Shown one piece after another: positions 26,699-34,317 of a stretch of 64,000 nt of DNA. Each line of letters begins with the position of its first letter. Position 1 is the first letter of the stretch. The position numbers were made by a program, and so were the translations under genes. The stretch comes from an uncultured Acetobacteraceae bacterium (GTDB lineage: Bacteria > Pseudomonadota > Alphaproteobacteria > Acetobacterales > Acetobacteraceae): positions 24,889-88,888 of the forward strand of contig CAITUP010000112.1 of NCBI GenBank assembly GCA_903895595.1, written 5' to 3'. The notes beneath the pieces were generated by a model that had not been told where the DNA came from, searched no databases, and saw only the letters and a program-made list of their open reading frames with translations.

Positions 26699-28038
26699 GC
26701 CGTTGACTCCAGGGGCGCCGTCAGGTGGATGCGGCCGCTTTCCTCGGGCACGGACCAGGGGCGCCGGACGCCGCCGAGCTGTTCGGCGACGGCGAGGCCG
26801 GCTTGCAGCCCGTCTTCGTGGAAGCCGGCACCGAACCAGGCGCCGCAGAACCAGGTGCGTCTTGTGCCCTGGAGCGACCACAGGCGCCGCTGCGCTCGGA
26901 TCGCGGCGGCGTCGAACTGGGGGTGTTCGTAGGTTTCGGTGTGGAGGATTGTGCCGGATCGCGGGTCGCGGGCCGGGTTCAGGGTGACGAACAGCGGGGA
27001 CGTGTCCGGCAGGCCTTGCAGGCGGTTCATCCAATAGGTGACGCAGAGCGGGTCGCCGCCGGCACCGCCGAGGTAGTTCCAGCTCGACCAGACTTTCCGG
27101 CGTTTCGGCATTAGGGACGGGTCGCTGTGCAGCACGGCCAAGTTGGTGGTGTAGCGGAAGGCGCCGAGCAGATCGCGCTCATTCCGGTCGGGGTCGTCGA
27201 GGAGCGCGAGCGCCTGGTCGGCATGGGTGGCGATGACCGCATCGTCGTAGCGGCTAATGTCCCCCGCTCGGTCCTGGACCAGCACGCCGCCAGCGACCCG
27301 CTGCACGGACATCGCGGCACGGCCGAGATGCAGGTCGGGGCCGAGCGTGTCGGTCAGACGGCGAACGTAGGAGCGGCTGCCTCCGGCGACGGTGCGCCAG
27401 ATGGGGCGGTTGGAGAGTTGCAGCAGCCCATGGTTGTCGCAGAAGCGAATGAACGCGGCGGCCGGGTAGTCCCTCACCCGCCGTTCGGGGGCGGACCAGA
27501 TGGCGGCGGCGAAGGGCATCAGATGATCGTCGCGGAAGGCAGCCTTGTAGCCCAAGCGGTCCAACATCTCGCCGATGCTGGTCTCGGGCGGTAAAGACCG
27601 GGCCTGGGCCGGGGCGTTGCGGTAGAAGCGCAGCAGGTCCCGCAGCATGGACCAGAAGCGGGGCCGGAAGACGTTGGTGGGCTGCGCGAACAGGCCCGCC
27701 AGATCGGACCCGGCGTATTCGAAGCCGCCGTCGTCCAGCGACACCCCGAACGACATGTCGGAGGCCACCGTCGCGACCCCGAGATGGGCGAACAGCGCGA
27801 TCAGGTTGGGGTAGGTGGCGTCGTTGAACACGATGAACCCGGTATCGACCGGCACCGGCCCATTCGGCGACGGCACTTCTATTGTATTGGAGTGCCCGCC
27901 CGCTCGGGTGGCGCTTTCATAGACCGTGACGCGGTGGCGCTGGCGCAGCAGCCATGCGGCGGACAGGCCGGAGATGCCGGTGCCGATCACGGCGATGTCG
28001 CGCGCCGCCCCGCCGTTGCCGTAGCCCATGCCGTCCAT
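26695..28038 (-). CDS. FAD-dependent oxidoreductase of the lipid-modification (Cfa/DUF1365) cluster
   Basis: The 447-residue flavoprotein has an N-terminal Rossmann loop IAVIGTGISGLSAAWLL type (VIGTGISGLSAAWLLRQR), then TVYESATRAGGHSNTIEV and DTGFIVFNDATYPNLIALF, and ends with a second FAD segment TWFCGAWFGAGFHEDGLQAG. This is the COG2907 amine-oxidase-like family. It begins the leftward operon with DUF1365, the Cfa-like gene and DUF6134. GGAGG precedes the ATG. An RpoE-type promoter lies about 40 bases upstream of the start. In Rhodobacter furan fatty acid synthesis a desaturase (UfaD) acts on a methylated acyl chain; this flavoprotein is a candidate for such a step, which is inference. Confidence 0.88.
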   Translation of the reverse strand: MDGMGYGNGGAARDIAVIGTGISGLSAAWLLRQRHRVTVYESATRAGGHSNTIEVPSPNGPVPVDTGFIVFNDATYPNLIALFAHLGVATVASDMSFGVSLDDGGFEYAGSDLAGLFAQPTNVFRPRFWSMLRDLLRFYRNAPAQARSLPPETSIGEMLDRLGYKAAFRDDHLMPFAAAIWSAPERRVRDYPAAAFIRFCDNHGLLQLSNRPIWRTVAGGSRSYVRRLTDTLGPDLHLGRAAMSVQRVAGGVLVQDRAGDISRYDDAVIATHADQALALLDDPDRNERDLLGAFRYTTNLAVLHSDPSLMPKRRKVWSSWNYLGGAGGDPLCVTYWMNRLQGLPDTSPLFVTLNPARDPRSGTILHTETYEHPQFDAAAIRAQRRLWSLQGTRRTWFCGAWFGAGFHEDGLQAGLAVAEQLGGVRRPWSVPEESGRIHLTAPLESTA

Positions 28039-28085
28039 CGATGTTCTGCCTCCGCGTGGCTGTTCGTGGCACTGTCTTATGGTTG

Positions 28086-28113
28086 AATACGGGGGCCGGG
28101 ACGATTTGGATCA
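28086..28113 (-). promoter_or_regulatory. RpoE-type promoter of the FAD oxidoreductase operon
   Basis: On the minus strand, TGATCC (28113-28108) and CGTATT (28091-28086) are separated by exactly 16 bases. This fits the Rhodobacter sphaeroides RpoE consensus, a TGATCC -35 box and a TA-containing -10 box at that distance. Transcription would start near 28079, about 40 bases before the ATG at 28038. Confidence 0.75.
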
Positions 28114-28122
28114 CTCGGGCGG

Positions 28123-28150
28123 TGATCCAATTGCCCGGCGCCCTCGTAAT
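28123..28150 (+). promoter_or_regulatory. RpoE-type promoter of the rpoE-chrR operon (autoregulation)
   Basis: TGATCC (28123-28128), 16-base spacer, CGTAAT (28145-28150): the same boxes and the same spacing as the divergent promoter ten bases away. Transcription would start around 28157, which implies positive autoregulation of rpoE and a leader of about 67 bases if translation starts at 28224. Confidence 0.78.
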
Positions 28151-28223
28151 GGGATGTATGGATGACGTTGGACGCTTTCTTGCTCCGCTGCCGCTGCCCC
28201 TTGCCGGCCGTTGGTTGGCCGCG

Positions 28224-28769
28224 ATGACCGATCCGGCGGTCGATCATGCGGTGCTGATCCAGGCCGTCGCGGCGCGCGCGGACCGTGGCGCGTTCGCGGT
28301 CCTGTTCCGCCATTTCGCGCCGCGGGTGAAGACTCTGCTGATGCGGGCCGGCCTGGATGCCGGTGCGGCCGAGGAACTGGCGCAAGAGACGATGCTGTCC
28401 GTCTGGCGCAAGGCGGCGTTGTTCGACCCGGCCCGAGCGACCGCCGCGACCTGGATTTTTACCATCGCCCGTAACCTGCGGATCGACGCGCACCGCCGGG
28501 AACGGCACCCCGACACGCTGCTGCCCGATCCGCCCGAGGAACCGCTCGGCGCCGATCATCTACTGTCCGCGGGCGAACGCGGCGCTCGGGTCGCGGAAGC
28601 GGTGGCCGATCTGCCGGCGGAACAGGCGGAAATCGTCCGCGCTGCCTTCTTCCTCGATCAACCCCACGCCGAGATCGAACGCCAACTCGGCGTGCCTCTG
28701 GGCACCGTGAAATCGCGCCTGCGGCTCGCCATGGCGAAGCTGCGGGCGGCGCTGGAGGACCTGGCATGA
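28224..28769 (+). CDS. rpoE: ECF sigma factor, RpoE/ChrR (ECF11) group
   Basis: The 181-residue protein has sigma region 2 (AFAVLFRHFAPRVKTLLMRA, ELAQETMLSVWRKAALFDP, TWIFTIARNLRIDAHRR) and region 4 (LPAEQAEIVRAAFFLDQPHAEIERQLGVPLGTVKSRLRLA in parts). The RRERHPD linker and the ChrR gene directly after it identify the RpoE of Rhodobacter sphaeroides type, which answers to singlet oxygen and organic peroxides. I place the start at ATG 28224, where homology begins; ATG 28158 is in frame but would make the transcript leaderless. It overlaps chrR by four bases. The flanking TGATCC promoters indicate that it drives both operons. Confidence 0.9.
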   Translation: MTDPAVDHAVLIQAVAARADRGAFAVLFRHFAPRVKTLLMRAGLDAGAAEELAQETMLSVWRKAALFDPARATAATWIFTIARNLRIDAHRRERHPDTLLPDPPEEPLGADHLLSAGERGARVAEAVADLPAEQAEIVRAAFFLDQPHAEIERQLGVPLGTVKSRLRLAMAKLRAALEDLA

Positions 28770-29392
28770 TCCGGCATCACCCGAGCGATGCGACCCTGAC
28801 GGCGTATGCGGGGGGGATGCTGCCGGAGGCGCTGGGGCTGGTGGTGGCGGCGCATCTGTATGGCTGCGCGGCGTGCCGGGAAACACGGGCGATGGCCGAG
28901 GCGGTTGGGGGCGCGGTGATGGAGGCGCTGCCGCCGACCGCGATGACGGAGGACGCGCTGGCGCTGGTGCTGGCGCGGGCGGAGCGGCCGATGCCGCGCG
29001 TCGCGCCGCTTTCGCGAGGGGAGGGGGAGCGTTCTTTGCTGCCTCCGCCATTGGACGCATGCTCCTTCGGCCCCTGGCGCCGGATCGCACCGGGCCTGCG
29101 GTTCCGGCGGATGTTCGCGGGGGAACGCGGCATCGCCGGACTCCTGGAAGCCATGCCCGGCAAGGTGCTTCCGCTGCATTCCCATACCGGGCTGGAACTC
29201 ACCTGCGTCCTCGGCGGCTCCTTCGTCGATGGGGCGGACCGGTACGCCGCGGGCGATCTGGCGGAGGTCGATGAGGGCCAGCCGCACCGGCCCGAGGTCG
29301 ATGGTTCCGTGCCCTGCCTCTGCATCATCGCGACCGAAGGCGTCCGCCTGCACGGTCTGCTCGGCGTCGCGCAGCGGCTACTGGGGGGATGA
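28766..29392 (+). CDS. chrR: ChrR-family zinc anti-sigma factor with cupin domain
   Basis: The 208-residue protein has both ChrR domains. The N-terminal anti-sigma domain begins MIRHHPSDATLTAYAGGMLP and has HLYGCAAC (His30, Cys34, Cys37), the Hx3Cx2C zinc site; an N-terminal His (4 or 5) can complete it. The C-terminal cupin has PLHSHTGLELTCVLGGSF (His138, His140, Glu144) and His174 in EGQPHRPE, matching in spacing the four cupin metal ligands of Rhodobacter ChrR. It holds RpoE inactive until singlet oxygen acts through the cupin domain. All ligands are present, so it should be functional. The linker carries a short insertion rich in Arg and Gly. Confidence 0.92.
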   Translation: MIRHHPSDATLTAYAGGMLPEALGLVVAAHLYGCAACRETRAMAEAVGGAVMEALPPTAMTEDALALVLARAERPMPRVAPLSRGEGERSLLPPPLDACSFGPWRRIAPGLRFRRMFAGERGIAGLLEAMPGKVLPLHSHTGLELTCVLGGSFVDGADRYAAGDLAEVDEGQPHRPEVDGSVPCLCIIATEGVRLHGLLGVAQRLLGG

Positions 29393-30246
29393 GGGGGATG
29401 CGCGTGCGCTACGTCCCCGCGATGCTGACCCTGCTTCTGAGCGCCTGTTCGGGTGCCGGGATTCTGAACGCGGTGGCGCCGACCGGGGAGATCGCCATCG
29501 TCCGCGACGTTCCCTATGCGGCGGGCGAGCGCCACGTTTTGGATATCTACCGCCCGCGCGTGGCCAACGCGCCGGTCGTCGTCTTCGTCTACGGCGGCGG
29601 ATGGCGCAGCGGCGACAAGGCGACTTACCGTTTCGCCGGCGCGGCTCTGGCGGCGCGGGGATTGCTGACCGTGATCCCGGACTACCGCACCTACCCACAA
29701 GCGGCATTCCCCGGCTTCGTGGAAGATGCCGCCGCGGCCGTCGCATGGGCAAAGGCGCATGCCAGCGAGTACGGCGGCGATCCCGGCCGCGTGTTCCTGA
29801 TCGGGCACTCGGCCGGCGCCCATATCGCGGCGATGCTGACGCTGGATAAGGCGTTTCTGGCGCCGTACGGCCTCGACCCGGATCGCGACATCGCGGGCAT
29901 GGTGGGGCTGGCCGGTCCCTACGATTTCCTGCCGCTGCACGACCCCGACCTGGAGCCGATCTTTGCGCCGGCCGGCGATCTGACGAAGACTCAGCCCATT
30001 ACCTACGCCCGCGCGGGGGCGCCGCCGATGCTGCTGCTGACGGGGGCCGGCGATACTGTCGTGCTCCCCCGCAATTCCCAACGCCTCGCCGAACGGATCG
30101 CCGCGCTCGGCGGACGGGCGGAGGTGCGGGCGTATGAAGGAGTCGGGCACATGACGATCATTGGTGCGCTTTCGCGGCTGCTGGCCTGGAAAGCGCCTGT
30201 CCTGGACGACAGCGTTGCGTTCGTCCGCGCGGCCGGTGGGTCATGA
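29389..30246 (+). CDS. Alpha/beta hydrolase, predicted lipoprotein
   Basis: The 285-residue protein has a lipoprotein signal (MLTLLLSAC, lipobox LSAC with Cys20), then an esterase/lipase-type alpha/beta fold: VVVFVYGGGWRSGDK (oxyanion HGGG-like loop), LIGHSAGAHIAAML with the nucleophilic Ser, LLLTGAGDTVV with the acid, and EGVGHMTI with the catalytic His. This is the BD-FAE/carboxylesterase subgroup. It overlaps chrR by four bases and is therefore in the RpoE-ChrR operon. As an envelope esterase it could release damaged or modified acyl groups, which is inference. Confidence 0.87.
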   Translation: MRGMRVRYVPAMLTLLLSACSGAGILNAVAPTGEIAIVRDVPYAAGERHVLDIYRPRVANAPVVVFVYGGGWRSGDKATYRFAGAALAARGLLTVIPDYRTYPQAAFPGFVEDAAAAVAWAKAHASEYGGDPGRVFLIGHSAGAHIAAMLTLDKAFLAPYGLDPDRDIAGMVGLAGPYDFLPLHDPDLEPIFAPAGDLTKTQPITYARAGAPPMLLLTGAGDTVVLPRNSQRLAERIAALGGRAEVRAYEGVGHMTIIGALSRLLAWKAPVLDDSVAFVRAAGGS

Positions 30247-31031
30247 CGGTCTGGTTCCTGCTGTCCGCGATGCTGTTGTCGGTCTGCATGGCCGGCGCCT
30301 GGGGCTTGCAGCGGATCACCGGCAACTCCGGTTGGGTGGACGCGGTCTGGTCGTTCTCCATCGGGCTGGCCGGGGTGTTGCTGGCGTTGCTGCCGGGGGT
30401 GACAGTGCGGAGCGCCGTCGTGGCCGCGCTGATCGCGCTGTGGGCGGTACGGTTGGGCGCGCATATCGCCCACCGGTCCTTCACCGGGCCGGAGGACGCG
30501 CGTTACGCGGCGCTGCGGACGGAATGGGGGGCCGGCTTCCAGCGGCGCCTTTTCTGGTTCCTGCAAATCCAGGCCGTGGCGGCGGCGTTGCTGACACTGT
30601 CGATGGGTTTGGCGGCGGCGAACCCCGATCCGTTCCCTCGGGCGCAGGATATCGCCGGCCTGCTTGTCCTGGTCATCGCAATCTTGGGGGAAGGCGCGGC
30701 CGACGCGCAATTGCGGCGGTTCAAGGCCGATCCGGCCAACAAAGGCCGCGTGTGCGACGTAGGCTTGTGGAGCATCAGCCGCCATCCAAACTACGTGTTC
30801 GAGTGGTTGGGGTGGTTCGCGTATCCGCTGCTGGCGATCGATCCCGGCCGTTTGGATTGGGCGTGGCTGGCGCTGACCGGGCCGGCGTTCATGTATTGGC
30901 TGCTGGTACACGTGTCCGGCATTCCGCTGCTGGAGAAGCAGATGCTGCGGTCCCGTGGGGAGGCCTACGCGGCCTACCAGCGGCGCGTGGGCGCATTTTT
31001 CCCTTATTTCAACAAAGGAGCCGACCGATGA
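30243..31031 (+). CDS. DUF1295 membrane protein (steroid 5-alpha reductase-like fold)
   Basis: The 262-residue protein has about seven membrane segments and the DUF1295 features: NSGWVDAVWSFSIGLAGV near the N-terminus, a C-terminal GLWSISRHPNYVFEWLGWF and EKQMLRSRGEAYAAYQRR, the last also common to isoprenylcysteine methyltransferase and 5-alpha-reductase families. These bind NADPH or SAM at the membrane and act on lipophilic substrates. It overlaps the hydrolase gene by four bases and precedes the second Cfa-like gene without a gap. DUF1295 proteins recur in RpoE-ChrR loci. Confidence 0.88.
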   Translation: MTVWFLLSAMLLSVCMAGAWGLQRITGNSGWVDAVWSFSIGLAGVLLALLPGVTVRSAVVAALIALWAVRLGAHIAHRSFTGPEDARYAALRTEWGAGFQRRLFWFLQIQAVAAALLTLSMGLAAANPDPFPRAQDIAGLLVLVIAILGEGAADAQLRRFKADPANKGRVCDVGLWSISRHPNYVFEWLGWFAYPLLAIDPGRLDWAWLALTGPAFMYWLLVHVSGIPLLEKQMLRSRGEAYAAYQRRVGAFFPYFNKGADR

Positions 31032-32059
31032 GCGCGATCGCCATGGCGACCGGTGTGATCGAGCGTATGCCGCTGCCGGACCTGGTCACCAACGCCGGAA
31101 TCTCCTGGCTGGTGGAGCGGACACGCCGCAAGCTCGCGGACCGCACCGACGGGGAGGAAGCCGCGTTCGCCCGTTCCATGGCCGAAAGCCCGGTCGCGGT
31201 GCGCCCGGATGCGGCGAACGCGCAACATTACGAGGTCCCGGCGGCGTTCTTCGGCCTTGTTTTGGGGGCACGACGGAAATACTCGTGCTGCCTGTACCGG
31301 GGCGAGAACGACACGCTGGATATGGCCGAGGAGCGGGCGCTGGCGGAAACAGCCGAACATGCCGATCTGGCGGACGGGCAGGATATTCTGGAACTCGGTT
31401 GCGGCTGGGGGTCGTTGAGCTTGTGGATGGCGGAACGTTTCCCCCGGTCGCGGATTACGGCGGTGTCCAACTCCCGGTCTCAGCGGGCGTATATCGAGGC
31501 GGAGGCCCGCGCGCGCGGGTTCGGGAACCTGCGGGTCGTGACCGCCGACATGAACGATTTCAGCATCGATACGCGGTTCGACCGCGTCGTGTCGGTGGAG
31601 ATGTTCGAGCATATGACCAACTGGCACGCGCTGCTGCGCAAGGTTCACGGCTGGCTGCGGCCCGACGGGCGGCTGTTCCTGCATGTGTTCAGCCACCGCG
31701 CCGGGTCGTACCGGTTCGATACCGACGACAAGGAGGATTGGATCGCCCAGCACTTCTTCACCGGCGGCATCATGCCCAGCCACGGCCTGATCCGCCGCGT
31801 CGCGAGCGGGTTCATGCCGGAGCAGGAATGGCAATGGAGCGGCACGCACTACGCGCGCACGGCCCGCGATTGGCTGGCCAATTTCGATCGTAACGACGCC
31901 GCGGTGTCGGAAGTGTTGCGGTCGGTTTACGGTGCCGATGCCGGGCTGTGGCGGCGCCGCTGGCGGTTGTTTTTCCTGGCGACGGCGGGATTGTTCGGTC
32001 ATGCCGGAGGCAGCGAATGGGGCGTCAGCCATTACCGCCTGCGACCGTTGCCGGGATGA
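31028..32059 (+). CDS. Second Cfa-like SAM-dependent methyltransferase
   Basis: The 343-residue protein begins at ATG 31028, after AAAGGAG, and lacks the long N-terminal domain of classic Cfa. The SAM loop is LELGCGWGSLSLWMAE. Unlike the first Cfa-like protein, it retains Cys in YSCCLYRG, the FEHM pair and a His in LFLHVFSH. It resembles the short COG2230 branch that includes plant coclaurine N-methyltransferases and methyltransferases acting on membrane lipids. By context it may add the methyl group to an unsaturated acyl chain (compare UfaM or FufM in furan fatty acid synthesis). The next gene overlaps its stop by four bases. Confidence 0.88.
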   Translation: MSAIAMATGVIERMPLPDLVTNAGISWLVERTRRKLADRTDGEEAAFARSMAESPVAVRPDAANAQHYEVPAAFFGLVLGARRKYSCCLYRGENDTLDMAEERALAETAEHADLADGQDILELGCGWGSLSLWMAERFPRSRITAVSNSRSQRAYIEAEARARGFGNLRVVTADMNDFSIDTRFDRVVSVEMFEHMTNWHALLRKVHGWLRPDGRLFLHVFSHRAGSYRFDTDDKEDWIAQHFFTGGIMPSHGLIRRVASGFMPEQEWQWSGTHYARTARDWLANFDRNDAAVSEVLRSVYGADAGLWRRRWRLFFLATAGLFGHAGGSEWGVSHYRLRPLPG

Positions 32060-32610
32060 AAGGCTGGGTCGGCCGGTACGTCGCGCACAACGACCCTCTG
32101 GTCGCGGGCGGCAATTTCGTGGCGTTGGTGCTGGGGTGGAACCAACCGTTTTATCCGGTGTACCTGTGGTTCATCGTCGGGGCAGATGCCTGGGTCGATG
32201 TGCCGGATGTTCTCTCGGCCGTTGTGTTCCTGGCGATACCCGCCATTGCTCGGCGGCGGCCGTTGCTGGCGCGTGTATTGCTGCCCCTGGCCGCGACGGC
32301 GAACATCGTGCTGTGCATGAAGCTGCTGGGGGACGGATCCGGGATTTGGCTGTTTTTGTTTCCGTGCGGGATGCTCGCGGCCGGATTGTTCCGGTGGCGA
32401 GAGCGGTGGATCATGCTGGGTCTGTGCCTGCTGCCGCTGGCAGTTTGGTTGCTGTTGAAAGGCCGGTTGGGGGCGGCGCCGGTTGCATTTGGGGATGCGC
32501 AGATGGCGTCGATTTTCGCGCTGAACGCCGTCAGCGCCCTGTCGCTGGTCGCGTTCCTGGCCTGGGTGCAGGCAGGAACGCGACGGGACGCGGCTACACC
32601 CGAGCCTTGA
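32056..32610 (+). CDS. Integral membrane protein of unknown function
   Basis: The 184-residue protein starts MKGWVGRYVAHNDPLVAGGN and has five to six hydrophobic helices (FVALVLGWNQPFYPVYLWFI, LPLAATANIVLCMKLLG, LLPLAVWLLLKG, FALNAVSALSLVAFLAWV). I do not recognise a named family, though the HNDPLVAGGN opening and small size recall proteins found at the end of other RpoE-ChrR clusters. It is last in the six-gene operon, overlapping the Cfa-like gene by four bases. Its end overlaps the convergent luciferase-like gene by 17 bases. Confidence 0.75.
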   Translation: MKGWVGRYVAHNDPLVAGGNFVALVLGWNQPFYPVYLWFIVGADAWVDVPDVLSAVVFLAIPAIARRRPLLARVLLPLAATANIVLCMKLLGDGSGIWLFLFPCGMLAAGLFRWRERWIMLGLCLLPLAVWLLLKGRLGAAPVAFGDAQMASIFALNAVSALSLVAFLAWVQAGTRRDAATPEP

Positions 32611-33445
32611 GGGCGGCCCAACGATCCAGGATCGGAAGGATGACGTCGGCCTTGGCCGAGGGCAGGCTGACGATGCACCGCACGATCCCAAGGTCGCGGT
32701 ACCGCGCCAGAACCGCCGCGTCCTCGGTCCCGTAGAACAGGGAAATCGGGAACGTCGCGGGATCGCGGCCGGCTTCCTTCAACATGTCGCGGAATTTCGG
32801 CACGTAATCGAACACGTCGCCATATTGCCCAGGGCGTCCTGCCAGCGGAATCCAGCCATCGCCGTAGCGGACCGCCCGTCGGGCAGCGTAGGGGTATGCG
32901 CCGCCGACGATGACCGGCGGGTGGGGTTTTTGCACGGGCTTCGGCCAGGTCATCATCGGGTCGAAGTTGACGAACTCGCCGTGGTATTCGGCTTTGGTCT
33001 GAGTCCAGATGGCCTTCATCGCCTCCACCCGTTCGCGCACAAGTTTGTGGCGAGTGGCGAAGACGGTGCCGTGGTTTTCCATCTCGTCCTGGTTCCAGCC
33101 ATTGCCGATCCCGAACAGGAACCGCCCGCCGGAGACGTGATCGATCGAGGCCACCAGCTTGGCGGTCTGGATCGGGTCGCGCTGGTTCACCAGACACACC
33201 CCGGTGCCGATGTTCAGGGTTTTCGTCGCCATCGCCGCGGCGGTGAGGGACACGAACGGGTCCATCACGTCGTAATAATGCTTCGGCAGTTCGCCGCCGC
33301 CGCCCCAGGGGGATTTGCGGGACAGCGGGATATGGGAATGTTCCGCTGCCCAGACGGATTCGAATCCGCGTTCTTCCAGCGCTTGCCCGAGTTCCGCGGG
33401 GGTCATGGAATAGTCGGTGAAGAAGATCGATGCGCCGTAGTGCAT
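32594..33445 (-). CDS. Luciferase-like monooxygenase, paralog 3 of a tandem array
   Basis: The 283-residue TIM-barrel protein is of the LLM class (F420- or FMN-dependent, TIGR03619-like). It begins MHYGASIFFTDYSMTPAELG and has GFESVWAAEHSHIPLSRKS, IGTGVCLVNQRDPIQTAKLVAS, GRFLFGIGNGWNQDEME, YHGEFVNFDPMMTWPKPVQK and PYAARRAVRYGDGWIPLAG. It is third in a leftward array of three near-identical genes. It probably oxidises or reduces a small organic molecule; whether the flavin is F420 or FMN cannot be read from the sequence. Its 3' end overlaps the convergent membrane-protein gene. Confidence 0.9.
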   Translation of the reverse strand: MHYGASIFFTDYSMTPAELGQALEERGFESVWAAEHSHIPLSRKSPWGGGGELPKHYYDVMDPFVSLTAAAMATKTLNIGTGVCLVNQRDPIQTAKLVASIDHVSGGRFLFGIGNGWNQDEMENHGTVFATRHKLVRERVEAMKAIWTQTKAEYHGEFVNFDPMMTWPKPVQKPHPPVIVGGAYPYAARRAVRYGDGWIPLAGRPGQYGDVFDYVPKFRDMLKEAGRDPATFPISLFYGTEDAAVLARYRDLGIVRCIVSLPSAKADVILPILDRWAALKARV

Positions 33446-33457
33446 TGCTTGCGTTCC

Positions 33458-34315
33458 TTAGTTGGAGATTTGGCGGATCAGCGCCGCCCAGCGATCCAGG
33501 ATCGGCAGAATGACGTCCGCCTTCGCCGCTGGCAAACTGACGGATGCCCGCGCGATCCCCAAATCCCGATACCGCTTCAATAGATCGAGGTTTTCCGGCG
33601 ACCCCGTCAGGGAAATCGGGAAATCGGCGGGATCGCGCCCCGCTTCTTCCAGCATGGCGTGTGCCTTGGGGACGATTTTGAGGACGTCGCTGTTTTCGCC
33701 CATCAGGCCCGCTACCGGCATCCACCCATCGGCGTAACGGATGGCGCGTCGGGCCGCGTGCGGGAACACGCCCCCGACGTAAATCGGAGGGTGCGGTTTT
33801 TGCACCGGCTTTGGCCAGGTCATCATCGGGTCGAAATTCACGAACTCGCCGTGATATTCGGCCTTGGATTTGGTCCAGATTTCCTTCATCGCCTCGATCC
33901 GTTCCCGCACCAGCTTGGCACGGGTTTCGTAGACGGTGCCGTGGTTCGCCATTTCCTCGGCATTCCAGCCGACGCCGATGCCGAACAGGAAGCGGCCGTT
34001 GCTGATAACGTCCAGCGACGCCACGGATTTCGCCAGTTGGATCGGGTCGCGCTGTGCGACCAGACAGACGCCGGTGCCCAGCTTCAACGTGGTGGTCGCC
34101 ATCGCCGCCGCCGGCAGGACGACGAACGGGTCCATCACGTCGAAGTACTGCTTCGGCACCTCGCCGCCGTTGGGGAAGACCGATTTCCGGTCCACCGGGA
34201 AATGGGAATGTTCCGGTGCCCAAAGGGATTCGAAACCCCGCTGCTCCAGCGCCACCGCCAGTTCGCGGGGGGTCATGGAGTAGTCGGTAAAGAAGAACGA
34301 GGCGCCGATGTGCAT
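33458..34315 (-). CDS. Luciferase-like monooxygenase, paralog 2 of a tandem array
   Basis: The 285-residue protein starts at ATG 34315 (MHIGASFFFTDYSMTPRELA), two bases after the stop of paralog 1. It shares block after block with its neighbours: GFESLWAPEHSHFPVDRKS, LGTGVCLVAQRDPIQLAKSV, GRFLFGIGVGWNAEEMA, YHGEFVNFDPMMTWPKPVQK. It is the most divergent of the three, for example with VAQ for VNQ and HAARRAIRYADGWMPVAG, so its substrate pocket may differ. Cofactor and substrate are unknown. Confidence 0.9.
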   Translation of the reverse strand: MHIGASFFFTDYSMTPRELAVALEQRGFESLWAPEHSHFPVDRKSVFPNGGEVPKQYFDVMDPFVVLPAAAMATTTLKLGTGVCLVAQRDPIQLAKSVASLDVISNGRFLFGIGVGWNAEEMANHGTVYETRAKLVRERIEAMKEIWTKSKAEYHGEFVNFDPMMTWPKPVQKPHPPIYVGGVFPHAARRAIRYADGWMPVAGLMGENSDVLKIVPKAHAMLEEAGRDPADFPISLTGSPENLDLLKRYRDLGIARASVSLPAAKADVILPILDRWAALIRQISN

Positions 34316-34317
34316 GT

